A stretch of 64,000 nt of DNA from Polydactylus sextarius (lineage: Eukaryota; Chordata; Actinopteri; Polynemidae), in the NCBI GenBank assembly GCA_016801845.1, contig CM028922.1, positions 6,627,501 to 6,691,500 of the forward strand, in the 5' to 3' direction. The translations under genes and the position numbers were made by a program. This document shows positions 1 to 12,639 of this stretch, in pieces (within the stretch, counting starts at the first letter, position 1; each line of letters begins with the position of its first letter). A model generated the notes under the pieces. It ran no database searches. It saw nothing but the letters and a program-made list of their open reading frames with translations, and was not told the DNA's origin.

Positions 1-9
1 TATACATCG

Positions 10-123
<114 letters not shown>

Positions 124-1067
124 TATACATCTTTTGAATTGAATCAGATTAGGATTTTTGGAATCTTGCACTCTAGCATATCCTCCCATCACATTACCTT
201 TTCCCATCTTCATATCTCTCTTTCCATCATCGTCTTGTCTAACATCTGTGTGGTTGCTTCTCTACCAATCCTTTCTGCTTTCTTCACTTTGAAATGTTGC
301 CCACTGGTAAATGCAGTGCGTGTGAGTGGGTGAAGGTGTGAAGTTAAGGGATATTTATTTTGCCTCTGTGAGTTACAAAAGAGCAGTTGAGGTGACGGAG
401 CTCGAGTCATTTTTTTTTTTTTTTTTTTTGTCTGAGATCACTTTTGGCTGACTCGGCGAGCGGGCGCTCATTTCTCAATACATGAAAGTTTTCAGGATAT
501 AAATTGATTAGATTTTATTTTTGCCGTGCGATTCAGGTTCCATCCAACATGGGTCACTAACTCAGTATGGAGGAGGGAAAACCTGCCAGCACCTGGATTT
601 AATGCCTCTAACTCAGATCTGGAAAAGTGTAGAATGCGAGTCGCAGCTGCCTAGAGGTTAAAATGTCTCCTAAATTTATATATAGTTGTGTGTGTGTGTG
701 TGTAGAATGTGTGTGTTGCGGTGAGAAACAACAAATGAGAGAAATATGTGTCCTTGGTATTTGACTAAACAAAGGGTGTTCATCCATGGCACTGATGTTA
801 CCACGACAACACAAAGACAAAAGTTGACCAGAACAGGGAATGTCAGCCAGATATGACCTTGCTGCACAAGTCGACCTGTGTGTGTGTGTGTGTGTGTGTG
901 TGTCTGTGTGAGAGAGGGGTGTGTGAGCACACTACAGCAGAAGACCCTTGATTTTGTCATGTGGTATACTAAGTTTATAATCTGAATGACATAGTGTAGG
1001 TCCAACATTGTAATACACATTCCTTGCTTATATTCGCTTATTGTGATCTTAAGTCTGGATTGTGTTG

Positions 1068-1068
<1 letters not shown>

Positions 1069-1125
<57 letters not shown>
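1069..1125. repeat. (GT)n microsatellite, about 57 bp
   Basis: A pure GT run. A shorter GT run lies at 879-903. Confidence 0.97.
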
Positions 1126-1127
<2 letters not shown>

Positions 1128-2275
1128 AGAGGGGGTGCAAGTGAAGGCAGATATAATTGGTTCTGAATCCTTCGTATTTCTCTTTGACCCCAGTCAGTGA
1201 TTGATGACCCTCGACTGAAAGACCCCACCCCCACTCTTTCTCTCTCTCTCTCCCTTCTTTATCTAACTCTCTCTCTCATTCAACAAAACCCCCGTGGTGT
1301 AAGGATCACACAGATTTTTTTTGCCTCTCGTATCAGCAGAAAGATGGATAGCTCGCTGCCCCCTCCGCCCCCTCACATGACCGTCATAATTGCACGACGG
1401 CAGAAAAGCGAAAGGAGAAAGAAGGGGGAAAAAAAACTGCACGCACAAAAGGAAAGCAGGCACGGTTTTGAATCGGCGTCAAAATGGCGCCTTTTCTCTC
1501 CCCTCCCTTCATGTCTCGTTTTCCACCCACGCAAACGTAGCTATCCCAAGATGCATTAGGAGCCTGTGACGCATTTTCCCTCTCTCTTGTCTGTTTGTTC
1601 CCTCATTTTCTTTTTTTCCCTCCACCTGGACCGCAAAGCGCTATCAAAAACCTCCACCTCTCTGTCTCACCGTGTCATTGTTCCCTCCATTCACCTCCCC
1701 AACTCCTTATTGCTCCACGCTGACTTTCATCTTTTATACGGTTCATCTATATAAGCCTGTCTTTTTGTTTCAGACCGTGGGTGATTTAAATTCGTAGACC
1801 TGTGTAACCTTTTACAAGGCGGCCATTAAGATGGCAGCGCCTGATGACTGTTTCTGTCATAAAAGCTTAATTGAAGAAAGTTTGAATTATTACCAACGTG
1901 TGTATGGCACTAAGGCAACCTGTTTATGTATATGTGCAACTTCTAACATGTCTGTTAGAGAAGAGAATATAAAAGATGGGAAGAGATGAAGGAGAGGAGG
2001 GTAGGAGAGCAGGTTTTACGAGGGAACGAGGGAGTCTGTAAGTGTGTGTGTGTGAGTGTGTGAGAGACATAGAGAGCAAATGAAAAAGTAAATGGACGAG
2101 AGGATGAAAGAGCGAATACGGGGTAATGGTGGAGAAAAATACCAATAGTCAAAGGCAGAGAGGGAGCAAAGAAAGGAGTCACCACAAAGAAGGAGTTATG
2201 ACTGCTGTAGTGATTAGTTCTGTTTTTAGCCCCGTAGAGGTGCAGGTCAATATTCACTGCCTAGTACTCTGAGTT

Positions 2276-2406
<131 letters not shown>

Positions 2407-4332
2407 AACCATAGAAAACCAGCACTATCATTATACTACTGAGCTGGCCGACAGCACTGCAATTAACCTGAACACAGTCCACGCGCAGGCTTGGCATGTG
2501 CTAACGTACACACACTCACTATCACTCACTTTCATCCACTTAGTCTGTTTCCTTCACTGTGAACGGACTGTGTGTCTAGAAATCTTTTTATTTTTTTTTT
2601 ATTTTTATGAATCCATGTTAATTCTGGTTGTATTCATTAGTTATTATTATTTGTTTTGTGAGTATTTGTATTTAATATTTTGTAATCAGTGTAACGTAAT
2701 TTCTGTGAGTTTATGGACCAAATAAAACCTGAGGATGACTTCACTCAAAGAACAAAACACTTTAAAATCAGATATATGGACCCAGTTTTTGAAAAAATAA
2801 AAAACATATTTGGCTCTTTGAAAACCTGGGAGAGGCTATTTCTGACAACACAGTGTCTGAGTAAAATTTGATTTAGACAAATGCAATGTCCATTTTATAT
2901 CTCATAGAATCATTCTAATAAAACTAAAGCAAAATCCAAATTTGGTTCCATTAAAAGAGAGTAACATTTTTTTTCTGATGCTTTTTTTTACACTATGTAT
3001 TTCAGGTCAAAATCAGAGCCTATGTACTCATTTACTGTGACATTAGCTCCGCCTTAGATCCAACCTAACTCATGAAACCCCCGAGTGGTTCGACGCCTAC
3101 CTGCTCCAGCTTCACCGCTCTTCTTGCACCTGGCTCGGGGATGACTCAATGTCACTCTCTTGCCCTCGTATATGCTCCATATGCTCACCTCTATTTACTC
3201 AGTCCACGTACAATTCTATACATCATCTCCTGTGTTCTTTCCATTCCGTGTAACCCAGTGATGGAGGCCGGTACCATTAATTTTGATGCGTGTGTGTGTG
3301 TTCGATGCGATTCCAGTCCAGCTCTCGTGTTGTATGGTGAGTCATCGTTCACGTGTACGTTCAGTAGACAGCTGTGATCATATATACGCACACACGTGAT
3401 ACACACAAAACCAGGAAGTGGTAATAAGAAAATATAGGATTTGAGTGTGTGTGTGTTATTTTTTCTGCATTCACCCAATATATATATATATGTGCACATC
3501 ATAATACTACTAATGCCTACAAAAACGTATAGGTTTTTAAAACACCTTGAATCTTAATTGTTAACGACAGACATAACTATAATATATTCATTGTTGGTTG
3601 TTTAGTGGGGATTTATCCTAAAACCTCTCATTGTCGTCACCTCTGTGGCTGTCACTCTGTCTGAGTGAGGCTCAACCTTTTGTTGAGACGAGGTCAATCT
3701 GATTGTTCCAGAGGTCAGACTCATAGAAAATTCAAGCATCGATGATATTTGAGCTGAAAGTGAAAAGCGCAGCATTCAAAATTTGATTTGAAATTTATAC
3801 CGAAATAGAATTTTTTCCTTTTTATTTCATTAATCTTGTACTGAAAAAATGAAATAAAATAAAAATCATCGCAAGCATGTAGAAAAATCTTGCATTTATT
3901 TTATTTTTTTTTAAGGTTTACACTCTGTTTGAAAATGTCTACCTGCTTACATCTTATACTTGTTTTCATTTGAACATTTTAAATCACCACCTGCAACTGT
4001 AGAACATTCCCGTTTTCCAATTTGTTCATTTTGTTTTGAGATTTAAACCCAGACGTCATTAATCTCGTTTTTTTTCCAACCAAGGTGAACAACGTCGCTC
4101 TTGGTCATTGGCATCAGTCAACCCTTCCCCCCAATTTCCAGTGTCCCCTCCTTTCGCCCCAAACGTACACATGCACTCATAAATATACATGCACACAGAC
4201 ACACACACACATGCACACAACCTCGTCCCGCCTGGTGCCTCTGTCGCGTCACATCGACCAGGGGGCTGGAACCATGCACCTTGACCCTTAACCTCTAACC
4301 TGTGACCTCTGTTGTCTGCCTGTGTATGGGCT

Positions 4333-4361
4333 TTGTGTGTGTGTGTGTGTGTGTGTGTGTT
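4333..4361. repeat. (GT)n microsatellite next to the urm1 exon acceptor
   Basis: A short GT run that ends about 12 bases before the acceptor of the exon at 4374. It therefore occupies the place where a polypyrimidine tract would normally lie. Confidence 0.9.
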
Positions 4362-4373
4362 TGTGTTTTCTAG

Positions 4374-4773
4374 GGGACATGAAGCAGCTGCTGGTCTGGA
4401 TCCAACGGAACCTGCTGAAGGAACGGCCTGAACTCTTTGTCCAAGGCGATTCTGTGTGAGTGAGTGTGTGTGTGTTTGTGTGTGCACTTGACACACACTT
4501 GATCTGCGTGCAACAATATAAACCTAAGAGATGATGTTTTTTCAATCACATTGCCACAGGAACAAAGTCTTAATTGCCAAAATATGATTGTAATGTTTAA
4601 TCAAAATATAAGATCAACTTTCACATTGTTGAACATTTGAAAATATTCTGAATCATTTTTTTTTCTCCTGTAACTGCTGAAATGCTGAGGGGGGAAAAGA
4701 CAGTGTATCTTCAGGTTATAGGTTTCAGTAAGATGATTACCTGTGTGCATGTGAGCTTGTGTGTTTGTTCAAT

Positions 4774-4804
<31 letters not shown>

Positions 4805-6249
4805 CCAGGACTCACAGCAGTCTTACAGGACTGGCTGACTTTTACAGCTGCCTTTGTGCAGGACTATTTATAGCACCACCTAACCAATGAATGGAGAAAA
4901 AGCTGGGCTACCTATAAACCTTATAGATTAGGTATGTGTGTGTATGTGCTTTATGTTGGCAGCACACACTGGTTTTTAAGCAAACTATCATCCGGGTGTT
5001 TTCCCCCATTATCTTTTTAAAAGATCTATGTGTGCTGTGTGTGATTAGTTTACAGTCTTTGTCCTTTTGTTCCTTCTCAACACAATTCTGTTGTGTGTAC
5101 GTGAGTGTGTGTATGTGTGCACACGCTCGTGCAGACACGTTTGTTCTCACAGGTTCCTCTCACATTGCCCTTTCTCGTTGACGTCACAGATCATCTAAGA
5201 GGTGGAGGGAGAAGCTTGTTTGAACTATACGAGAGGCGTCAGTACCTCGGCGTCCACGTTAAGCAAACTCTCTGTCTTTCAGAGAAAAATACACACAACT
5301 GTTAAGAAGACGGCACCTAAAGGTGCCTGTTACCCTCCCCCATTATCCCCATTACCTCTTTCTAGGGGTGGGATTTTTTTTTTTTTTTTGAAAGCTTCCC
5401 ATGTATGTTATTTTTGAGGTGTCATTAATTTCTACTGACAGTATGTTTTTCTCCCATATTTACTTTTTACACTTTAACCACATGTAGAGACAGCAGCTTA
5501 TATTATGTAACATTAATGGCAATTTATGATATATATATATATATATCACTGTTCATCTATTAATTTTTATTACTGTGTGTTGTTTAAAATAAAAAGAAAA
5601 CAGATTTTTCTTTTTATTTAAGAAAAGGAAAAAAAAAGCATTTTTTTCCCAGCATTTTTCCTTTTTTTTTGTTAATATCACATTTATTCCTAATTTTTTA
5701 TGTATTTATTTTGACTTTTTAATTAAATGAATTTTATTTTAAGTTTTAGTCGAGCTGTGTCGTCAAAAGCAAATATTTCCCCGTGTGTCAATTTAATTCA
5801 TCACACCTAAGCTGAGGGCTTAATTGTAATTTGTAAGAATTAGCAGGAATTTTTAATTACTAATAAGTGAAATGTGGTTTGGTTTAGTTCATATTCAGAA
5901 GTAAAAAAAAAAAAAAAAAAAAAAAAAGAATCTCTTTTGTCAGATTGAAGCGATGAATTCTCCTCCATTGAACGTTATTAAAATGTTGATTTCAGTCTTT
6001 CTTTACATAATTTCACCATCATTTTTCAAAACGACTCAAATGTTTCCTCTCAGTTGAGTTTATTTATTTGATGATTTATCTTTTTTTTTTGTTTGTTTCA
6101 TGTTAAGCTGTTTATATCTTATATTTACGTGTGTGTGTGTGTTTGACCAAAACGGTGTGTTTTCCCACAGGAGACCTGGGATACTGGTGCTTATCAATGA
6201 TGCAGACTGGGAGCTAATGGTGAGCACTGGGAGTCACGTTCACTGTCAT

Positions 6250-6317
<68 letters not shown>

Positions 6318-6960
6318 TGTAGCAGTGTGTAAATGAAATAAACGTAATATTTCTGTAATTTTGAGCTCTATTAATCTATAGTATGTTGTGTTTTCAGGGT
6401 ACACTATTACAGTTTTACATGTGTTGAAATCATGCAGCAGTAATATGATGTGTGTGTGTGTGTAGTGTGTATAGATCCCCGTAACTGTATAAACTGCACG
6501 TGTGGATGTTTAAATCAACAAAAGGAAGCGTGTTGCCGTGTGTGAAGGTTAGCGTATATGTTCACTGATACTGAGATTGTTCGTTTTTTTTCTGAGTCAG
6601 TTAATGCTTCATATAATGTGGAAGCAGCTGCAAGACAAGTTTGTCCTTGGGGTCTCGTATCCGAACACATATTTACATGCACAAACAGTCCGAATGCTTC
6701 AATTTGAATCCATTGATGCAATTACAGGACTCAACACAGGATGTAAATGAAATGAAAAGTTTGTTATTGATTGGACCCCAAAGGGAACACAGTAGTAATA
6801 CACATATTTGAACGGGTAAACACACATATTTCTCCTTTGACTCATACAGATGTTTGAATATTGAACATTGTGTGTGTTTTCTAAACCTCAGGGGGAGCTG
6901 GATTACCAGCTACAAGACCAAGACAACGTTGTGTTTATTTCTACTCTTCACGGAGGATAG
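4374..6960 (+). CDS. urm1: urm1, ubiquitin-related modifier 1 (3' part, last three coding exons)
   Basis: Three exons splice in frame: 4374-4455, 6171-6219 and 6892-6960 (TAG at 6958-6960). The first begins with two bases of a split Trp codon, followed by DMKQLLVWIQRNLLKERPEL. The second carries RPGILVLINDADWELM. The third reads GELDYQLQDQDNVVF and ends ISTLHGG. Acceptors and donors are consensus (for example tctag/GG and GT/gtgagt). Urm1 is a beta-grasp protein of about 100 residues. Its C-terminal Gly-Gly is activated as a thiocarboxylate and supplies sulfur for wobble-uridine tRNA thiolation in the cytosol; it can also be conjugated to proteins. The visible exons give about the last 66 residues. 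The missing N-terminal exons were not found in 1-4370, so they are inferred to lie upstream of the window. Identity rests on the very high similarity of the C-terminal half and on synteny with cercam. Confidence 0.95.
6253..6318. repeat. (GT)n(GA)n compound microsatellite
   Basis: A run of about 50 bp of GT followed by a short GA run, starting about 34 bases after the donor of the urm1 exon 6171-6219. Confidence 0.95.
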
Positions 6961-7266
6961 AAAATGAGCGAGGATGTGCAAACGTATATAGCCTTGACAC
7001 CCTCTTTCTCTACATCCTCTGCAACCCCCAATCTCTCACCACCCCCCCAACATCCCAACAACACGGCACCCCATTGGACGCCGCAAATGTGACAGCCTGC
7101 ACCATGACGACTGAGGTGATGGATGTTGGTCCTTAGGAATGAGTGGAAATTCAGAGATGGTTACTGAGAAAAATGTGGAAGCGGTGAGACAGGAATTGTG
7201 ACCTGACGTCGACAAAACAACCTTATATGTTATTCTGAAGTGTCTTTTTTTTAAATGGGAATATTA

Positions 7267-7272
7267 AATAAA
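7267..7272 (+). terminator. Candidate urm1 polyadenylation signal (AATAAA)
   Basis: The first canonical AATAAA downstream of the urm1 stop codon, about 306 bases after it. It directly abuts a MITE-like element, so the true 3' end may differ. Confidence 0.5.
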
Positions 7273-7273
7273 A

Positions 7274-7586
7274 GGTAACACTTTAACCTCCTCTAATTAG
7301 CATTAGTATAAGCTGCATATAAACATTTAATAAATTGCCTATAACACACTATAATGTTTGTATTTATGTATTTGTCAGATGACGAGCTAAATGCCTTTTA
7401 TAATCACAGTTGTGTTATTATCTGTTTACACATTAACTTAACACTTAACACATATGAATTTTTCACATGTGTTAGTTGAGTTATAGTTGTTCACAAATAC
7501 ATAAATAAGCACCTAAAACAGTGGTGTAAAGTATTTATTACATGTGTATAAAGCAGCACTTATAAATGCTAATTCAACGTGTTACC
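7274..7586. mobile_element. MITE with long terminal inverted repeats
   Basis: The element begins GGTAACACTTTAA and ends CAACGTGTTACC. The two halves are imperfect inverted copies of about 100 bp each. Matching landmarks include TAATTAGCATTAGTATAAG on the left against CTTATAAATGCTAATT on the right, and TATTTATGTATTTGT against ACAAATACATAAATA. There is no coding capacity. This is the structure of a non-autonomous DNA transposon. The family is not certain, and no target-site duplication is obvious. Confidence 0.7.
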
Positions 7587-7589
7587 GAA

Positions 7590-10100
7590 GACATAATTTG
7601 TCTTTTTTTTCCTCCTTTTTCTTTTCTTTTTTTGTGTCCAATGTAATTTTTTTTGACATTTTTGATTTCAAAAATTCTTTTAATATTCTTTAAAAAAAAA
7701 TAAAAATAAAAAAAAAAATGTTTTCTTAGGCCTAAATCTTTTCACACTTTTTCCACAGTTATATTTCCAGTTATTACATTTTAAATATGTATTACAGTCA
7801 AAATAATTTAATTTTTGTATTGAGGCTTTTATTTATTTTTTTTTTAAATTTTACCTACATCTCTGGCAGGAGGAAATATTTTCTCTAAGAGTCTCAGTGG
7901 TTAAAAAAATGATTTCAATATATGAAATTGACTTGAATTTACAAACATCTTGTTTTTAATTTCCTCCGCCATATATTTATTAAATATTGCCAATTTTGAT
8001 GAAATCGTTATGTCAGATAAATGTTATGTCACAGATTCTCACAAAATTTCAAAACAAACACGTGTTACTACTGTAGACCCTTAACAACGTGGCAATGTAA
8101 GGATCCATATCTATTTCGCACAGTACCACACACAGAGGCCTATGGCCAAACGCTTTTCTCAATTAGGATTTTCCATCACGCTTCGATAATTCCTGGTGAT
8201 ATCTTCTACCTGATCGATTTAAGCTCGGCTCTGTGATCACACTGCAGTTTTAGGCTGATTAGACGAGACTTTAGGGAGATTTTACCGTCCTATACCCAAC
8301 TCAGATGGAATATTCATAAGAGAAAGGAGGGGCAGGGGTATATGATGTGTGTGTGTGTGGTGGTGGTGGTGGTGGTGGAGGGGGTGAACTACAGGACCAC
8401 TGCGGGAGGTCGAGGTCTAGCCTCCGGGCTGTCCTCCCCTGAACGCCCGGGGCGACCTAAAACCTTTTCTCGGTTGTGGAGTCCGATTTGCAACGGGAAA
8501 CCGGCCGATAATGGCCGGTAGAAAGGAAATGCTAATGAGACTGAGAGGGGGTTAGAGAGGAGAGAAAATGTAACACAGTGTCAGCTAGCGCAGGCCCAGG
8601 ATAAGCTATTGTGTGTGTGTGAGTGTGTGTGTGAGTGTGTGTGTGAGAGAGAGAGTTTAACAAAGGGGGAGATGATCAACATTTATCTGCATGTGGACCA
8701 GCGCCTCTCATAGGCAACTGTTTCAAATGATGTTTTCCCAATTAATTAAATCTTAATAGTAACAACATCAAAAGGTTGCTTTTGATCGCTACCTTGTTGC
8801 GGATTTTGAAGTCTATAACCTGTGTTGTAAATGATCTTACACACATTAGATGATGTTACAATAGACTAGTTTTCCATAACTAGGTTTTTTACCTACATTT
8901 TATACATTGTGTCAGATGTCATGTGCATTTAGTTTATAAATACTTAAGGTTTTACATCCAATCCTGCAGGGTCTAGGCTATTTCCTGGGCCACAGTCTGC
9001 ACACAAACACACACACACACACACACTGGCTGACTGCTCAACAGGAGACATGGTGAAGAGATGATAGTGATGAGATGACCTGGACTCACCATCACATCAC
9101 AGTCATGTGTCATAACGACTATCAACACCTCAGATTGCCACAGTGGGAATTAACAATAAATAAATAAAAACGCCTATGATGTCTCTCCACTCAGAGGTAA
9201 ACAGCCATAAAGTAAACACTAACCAATAAAAATGAAGTGCTAGAATATGATTACACATATAAGCATCAGACTGACAAATTGACCCCCCCACACACCCTTA
9301 TTTGTAAAATGATTTCACCTGTAAAGTGGAAAAAATCATCATCGGGCATCACTGTATTAAAGAACGTAACCTTTATATTTACTACTATTATTTACATTAC
9401 GGTTGTTAGAATTTGAACTTGAGATTGTTCACTATATAAAATTACACCAGACTGTTTAATGCTTTATAAAGCAACTGTTGCCATTTTCCCCTCTCCACTA
9501 TGTTTTTTTTTTTTCTATAATGAACCCACAGGCTGCCATAGTTTCCTGCAGAGAATCCAGTGGCATGTTTTAACACTGTAGCTTTTAGACATGTTAAGCT
9601 GCAACGGGGCTAATGGCTGAAAACTGAGGTTATGGCTCCTGTAAAGCTCAAAAACATCTTATTTAGGCGCATTTTGGAGTATTTATTTAACTGTATCACA
9701 CTATAGTCTGATGATTGTTATTAAATATTGTTCTTTTTGGTTTGGGGACACTGCTATGCAGTAGTTTTTTGGCTGACATAAAAATAAATAAATAAATAAA
9801 CACGTGTACGAACCATTTGTACAAAACGAACGTCAATTATCAGAATAAAAAATATATATAATATACAACTTCGGTTTAAGGCTCCCGATATTCTGTTAAA
9901 TGAAAATAAATAAAGGTTTAAAAAACGTTAAAATTCTGCCATTAGACAAACATTAGAAAGAACATGTGTCCACTGGATTCTATTGGAAACACAAGTGTCT
10001 AAGAACAAGAGCAAACATGATGCACTAATCCCCTGTAATTAAGAAAGTTCAGCCTTTAATAGTCAACAACACACACACACACACACATACAGGATATTTC

Positions 10101-10134
<34 letters not shown>

Positions 10135-11400
10135 GGATGTTTCGAGTCTATAACTGAGAACGAAATTGGATTATTTAAAAAAAAATGTATTACGAGAAAA
10201 TATACTTTATTGGTAAAATGTAAAATTTTTACGTTATAAACTTTGACCGTTTTATTGTCATTTATTCTATTATTGTAAAAAAAAATATGATTATTTCTGT
10301 GACTGTGTTGCCTTTTTTTTTTTTTGTCTTAGAAGAATAATTATAATCATTTTCAAGTGATGTAATTAATTATAAGAAAACTAAAAATAGAAGAAGAGGA
10401 ATAAAAAAAAAAAAAACATCCAAACACCTAATGTGCCAGAAAAGATCCCACGTGATTTATCTGTGACGCTGTTGGACTCCAGGAAAAAAAAATTGGCAGC
10501 AAACAACCATCAGGCCTGTTTTCTGTTTTGTGTTATCCTTTTTTTTTTTTTTTTTTTATAAAACCGCAACATCTTTACGTCGTTCAGTGATTTTTACCTT
10601 TGATTTGGTTTCAGAAGCAATAAACACGATAATAGTGCCAGTGTTTAACTAATATATCTGTTGGTTAAGTGCCCTGCTGCAGAATGCTCTCTGGGCTTAG
10701 CTTTAATGGGCTCTAAATATGCTCTTAGTATATTAATAAATTATTAGGAATTATTTAAGAAACTGTTTCCCAGACAAATGTAGCTTTTAACAAAATTAAT
10801 TGAATCTGATCGTGTTCATTTGTATTTATTTTGCTCGTTCTCGACCCCATGTGTTTGATGCTATGGTCCAGATTTTTTCTTGTTCTCTTTCTTTTTCTTT
10901 TTCTTTTTTTTGTTTTTTTTTTTTTAAAGCTTTGCTCATCTCCTCTCCACAACGTGCATCTGTGCTGCATGTCAGCATTCAGCTTGCTGCTTTCTACTAT
11001 TCGCCAAACACAGTCGATACATCGACGCTTCCAGTCGATATTTGCCATTTAAAACAAACAGTCTTCATTAGATCTTCGACTAAGTGTAAATACCAATCGG
11101 GCCAACCACAACGCACATCCCCGAAAAACACATTACATGAGGCAAGAGTGAGGTTTCCTCCACTTTTATTGGCCCAGTCAGTCCCGCGTCTTTTTCTTTC
11201 TTTCTTTCTTTCTCTCGTTTAAAAAAAAAAAAAAAAAACAAAATACTCTTTATAACATGCGAATTGTGATGTGCATCTTACCTGAAATGAGACAGTTACA
11301 AAACACAACGAGATTAAAGGCCTCCCTATAGGCTCTTCTTTGTGGTTTTTTTGGAGGCCCACATTCTGGTTGTGGCGTTTGGCCAAAGACAGCAGTGATG
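7590..11400. other. Intergenic, urm1 to mir-219; no gene seen
   Basis: AT-rich DNA with homopolymer runs, a (GGT)n run near 8360, and (CA)n/(GT)n near 10064-10132. The exception is a GC-rich, structured block at about 8394-8520 and a less AT-rich stretch near 8020-8290; both could be regulatory. No exon with family resemblance was found. Confidence 0.6.
8394..8522. promoter_or_regulatory. GC-rich block with nested inverted repeats, possible conserved element
   Basis: A sharp GC island within AT-rich flanks. AGGTCG (8407-8412) pairs with CGACCT (8453-8458), and CGGGC pairs with GCCCG inside it. A perfect ACCGGCC / GGCCGGT palindrome with a 6-base loop lies at 8500-8519. No coding frame is convincing. 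Because it lies between urm1 and mir-219, a regulatory role is possible but inferred. Confidence 0.3.
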
Positions 11401-11405
11401 AATGT

Positions 11406-11498
11406 GAGTCTGCAGCAACAGATGTCCATACACAATTCTTGGGGTTGAATTTGAGTTTACTCAAGAATTGCGTTTGGACAATCAGTCGCTAAAGACTC
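11406..11498 (-). ncRNA. mir219: mir-219 precursor hairpin (mir-219a-2 type)
   Basis: On the - strand the 5p arm is 11484-11464. It starts with the miR-219 seed TGATTGTCC and carries the whole 21-nt mature miR-219-5p, which I recognise. The 3p arm is 11439-11418, starts AGAATTGTG and ends GGACATCTGT, the mammalian mir-219a-2-3p pattern with two central changes. The arms pair across a loop of about 24 nt. The base of the stem is closed by GAGTCT (11406-11411) and AGACTC (11493-11498). miR-219 drives oligodendrocyte differentiation and myelination in vertebrates. Its place between urm1 and cercam matches MIR219A2 in human. The primary transcript and its promoter are not defined by the sequence alone. 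Confidence 0.93.
11406..11498 (+). ncRNA. Possible antisense mir-219b hairpin
   Basis: The complement of the mir-219 hairpin also folds. In human, a + strand MIR219B overlaps MIR219A2. Here the + strand arms would be about 11418-11440 (5p, ACAGATGTCC...) and 11464-11484 (3p, AGAATTGCG...). The structure is visible; transcription from this strand is only inferred from the human arrangement. Confidence 0.4.
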
Positions 11499-12434
11499 TG
11501 TATAATCCTCTGGCAAAGTGGAGGTAGGAGGAAACAAAACAGAAGAAGAAGAAATGAAACATTTGGTTATTTAAATCACAAGTGTGGACGGGCACAGTTT
11601 AATGTACAGGCCCATGGGTGCACCTGCTACGCCTGCCTAAATGCCCTTTGACAGTATTGGCTGTGTCTAATACTGAACACTGATTTCTTTCCCCCCCTTT
11701 TTTTTCTCCTTAAGATGGGGAGTTGCAGTACTGTGCATTATTTTTGACATTCTCAGTGCTCAGCATTGCCTCTTGGTTTCGCCTTTCCCTCTTGAAATCA
11801 GCTTCTTCACTGTGCATTTCCAACACTGAGCTGTTGCACCAAACCTTTTCATAGTTTTTTTTGTATTGTAAAAAAAAACAAACGTTTAAATATCCACTAT
11901 AACGCAACTTTCCTCCATGACATGTTAAATAGTAACTCATCTCTTCTGTTTGACTGACCACATCAGTAGTCTACCCCCCTCTTCTTTATTCTTTTTTTTC
12001 TTCACAGATGACCCTAATGAGGCATTGTTGAAACCACAATCACTTTCTCACTTTTTTTTCTACCTCATTTCCCCACACACTTTGTCTTTACGTCTATCGT
12101 AATCTCTCCATGTCTTTAACACAGGTTGCTAGTTGTAAAGTTAAGTCTAGTCCAGATCTCTGGGGCCTTAAGATGGCTGAAAGGCCGTTGCATCTTTAAG
12201 TGAAAATGTCATCTCCTTTGGTTCACCACAGTCTTACTTTTTCAAGTGTCTCAGGAAACGTGGAGGGGGAAAAGGCAGGAATCAAACAGATCAACTAGAC
12301 TTTCACTCATTTTTTTAAGTCCGATGTTTGAAACGCCAGGAAAACGCCATTTCTGCACCTGTGTTCTGTCATCGATTTAAGGAAAGACTGTTCAGTTCTG
12401 GTGCCTCGGGATACACAATCCCTTTCCACGGATG

Positions 12435-12438
<4 letters not shown>

Positions 12439-12508
<70 letters not shown>
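12439..12508. repeat. (AT)n microsatellite, about 70 bp
   Basis: A pure AT run on the upstream side of mir-219 relative to its - strand orientation. Confidence 0.97.
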
Positions 12509-12516
<8 letters not shown>

Positions 12517-12639
12517 AAAAAAAAAAATCCCTGGAGGCAACCACTTGGAGCGTTTCTGTTCTTTCCTCTTGCAAAGCTGCTGATAAAACGTAAAAAAAAT
12601 ACCAAAAAATAATAATGAAAAGGAAACCCCTTATTTCCC

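Noticed and set aside
1831..1990. ATGGCAGCGCC start as urm1 exon 1
   Set aside because: The peptide MAAPDDCFCHK does not continue into the beta-grasp N-terminus expected for urm1, and no donor in the right phase was seen. The MAAP match is probably chance or a YY1 site.
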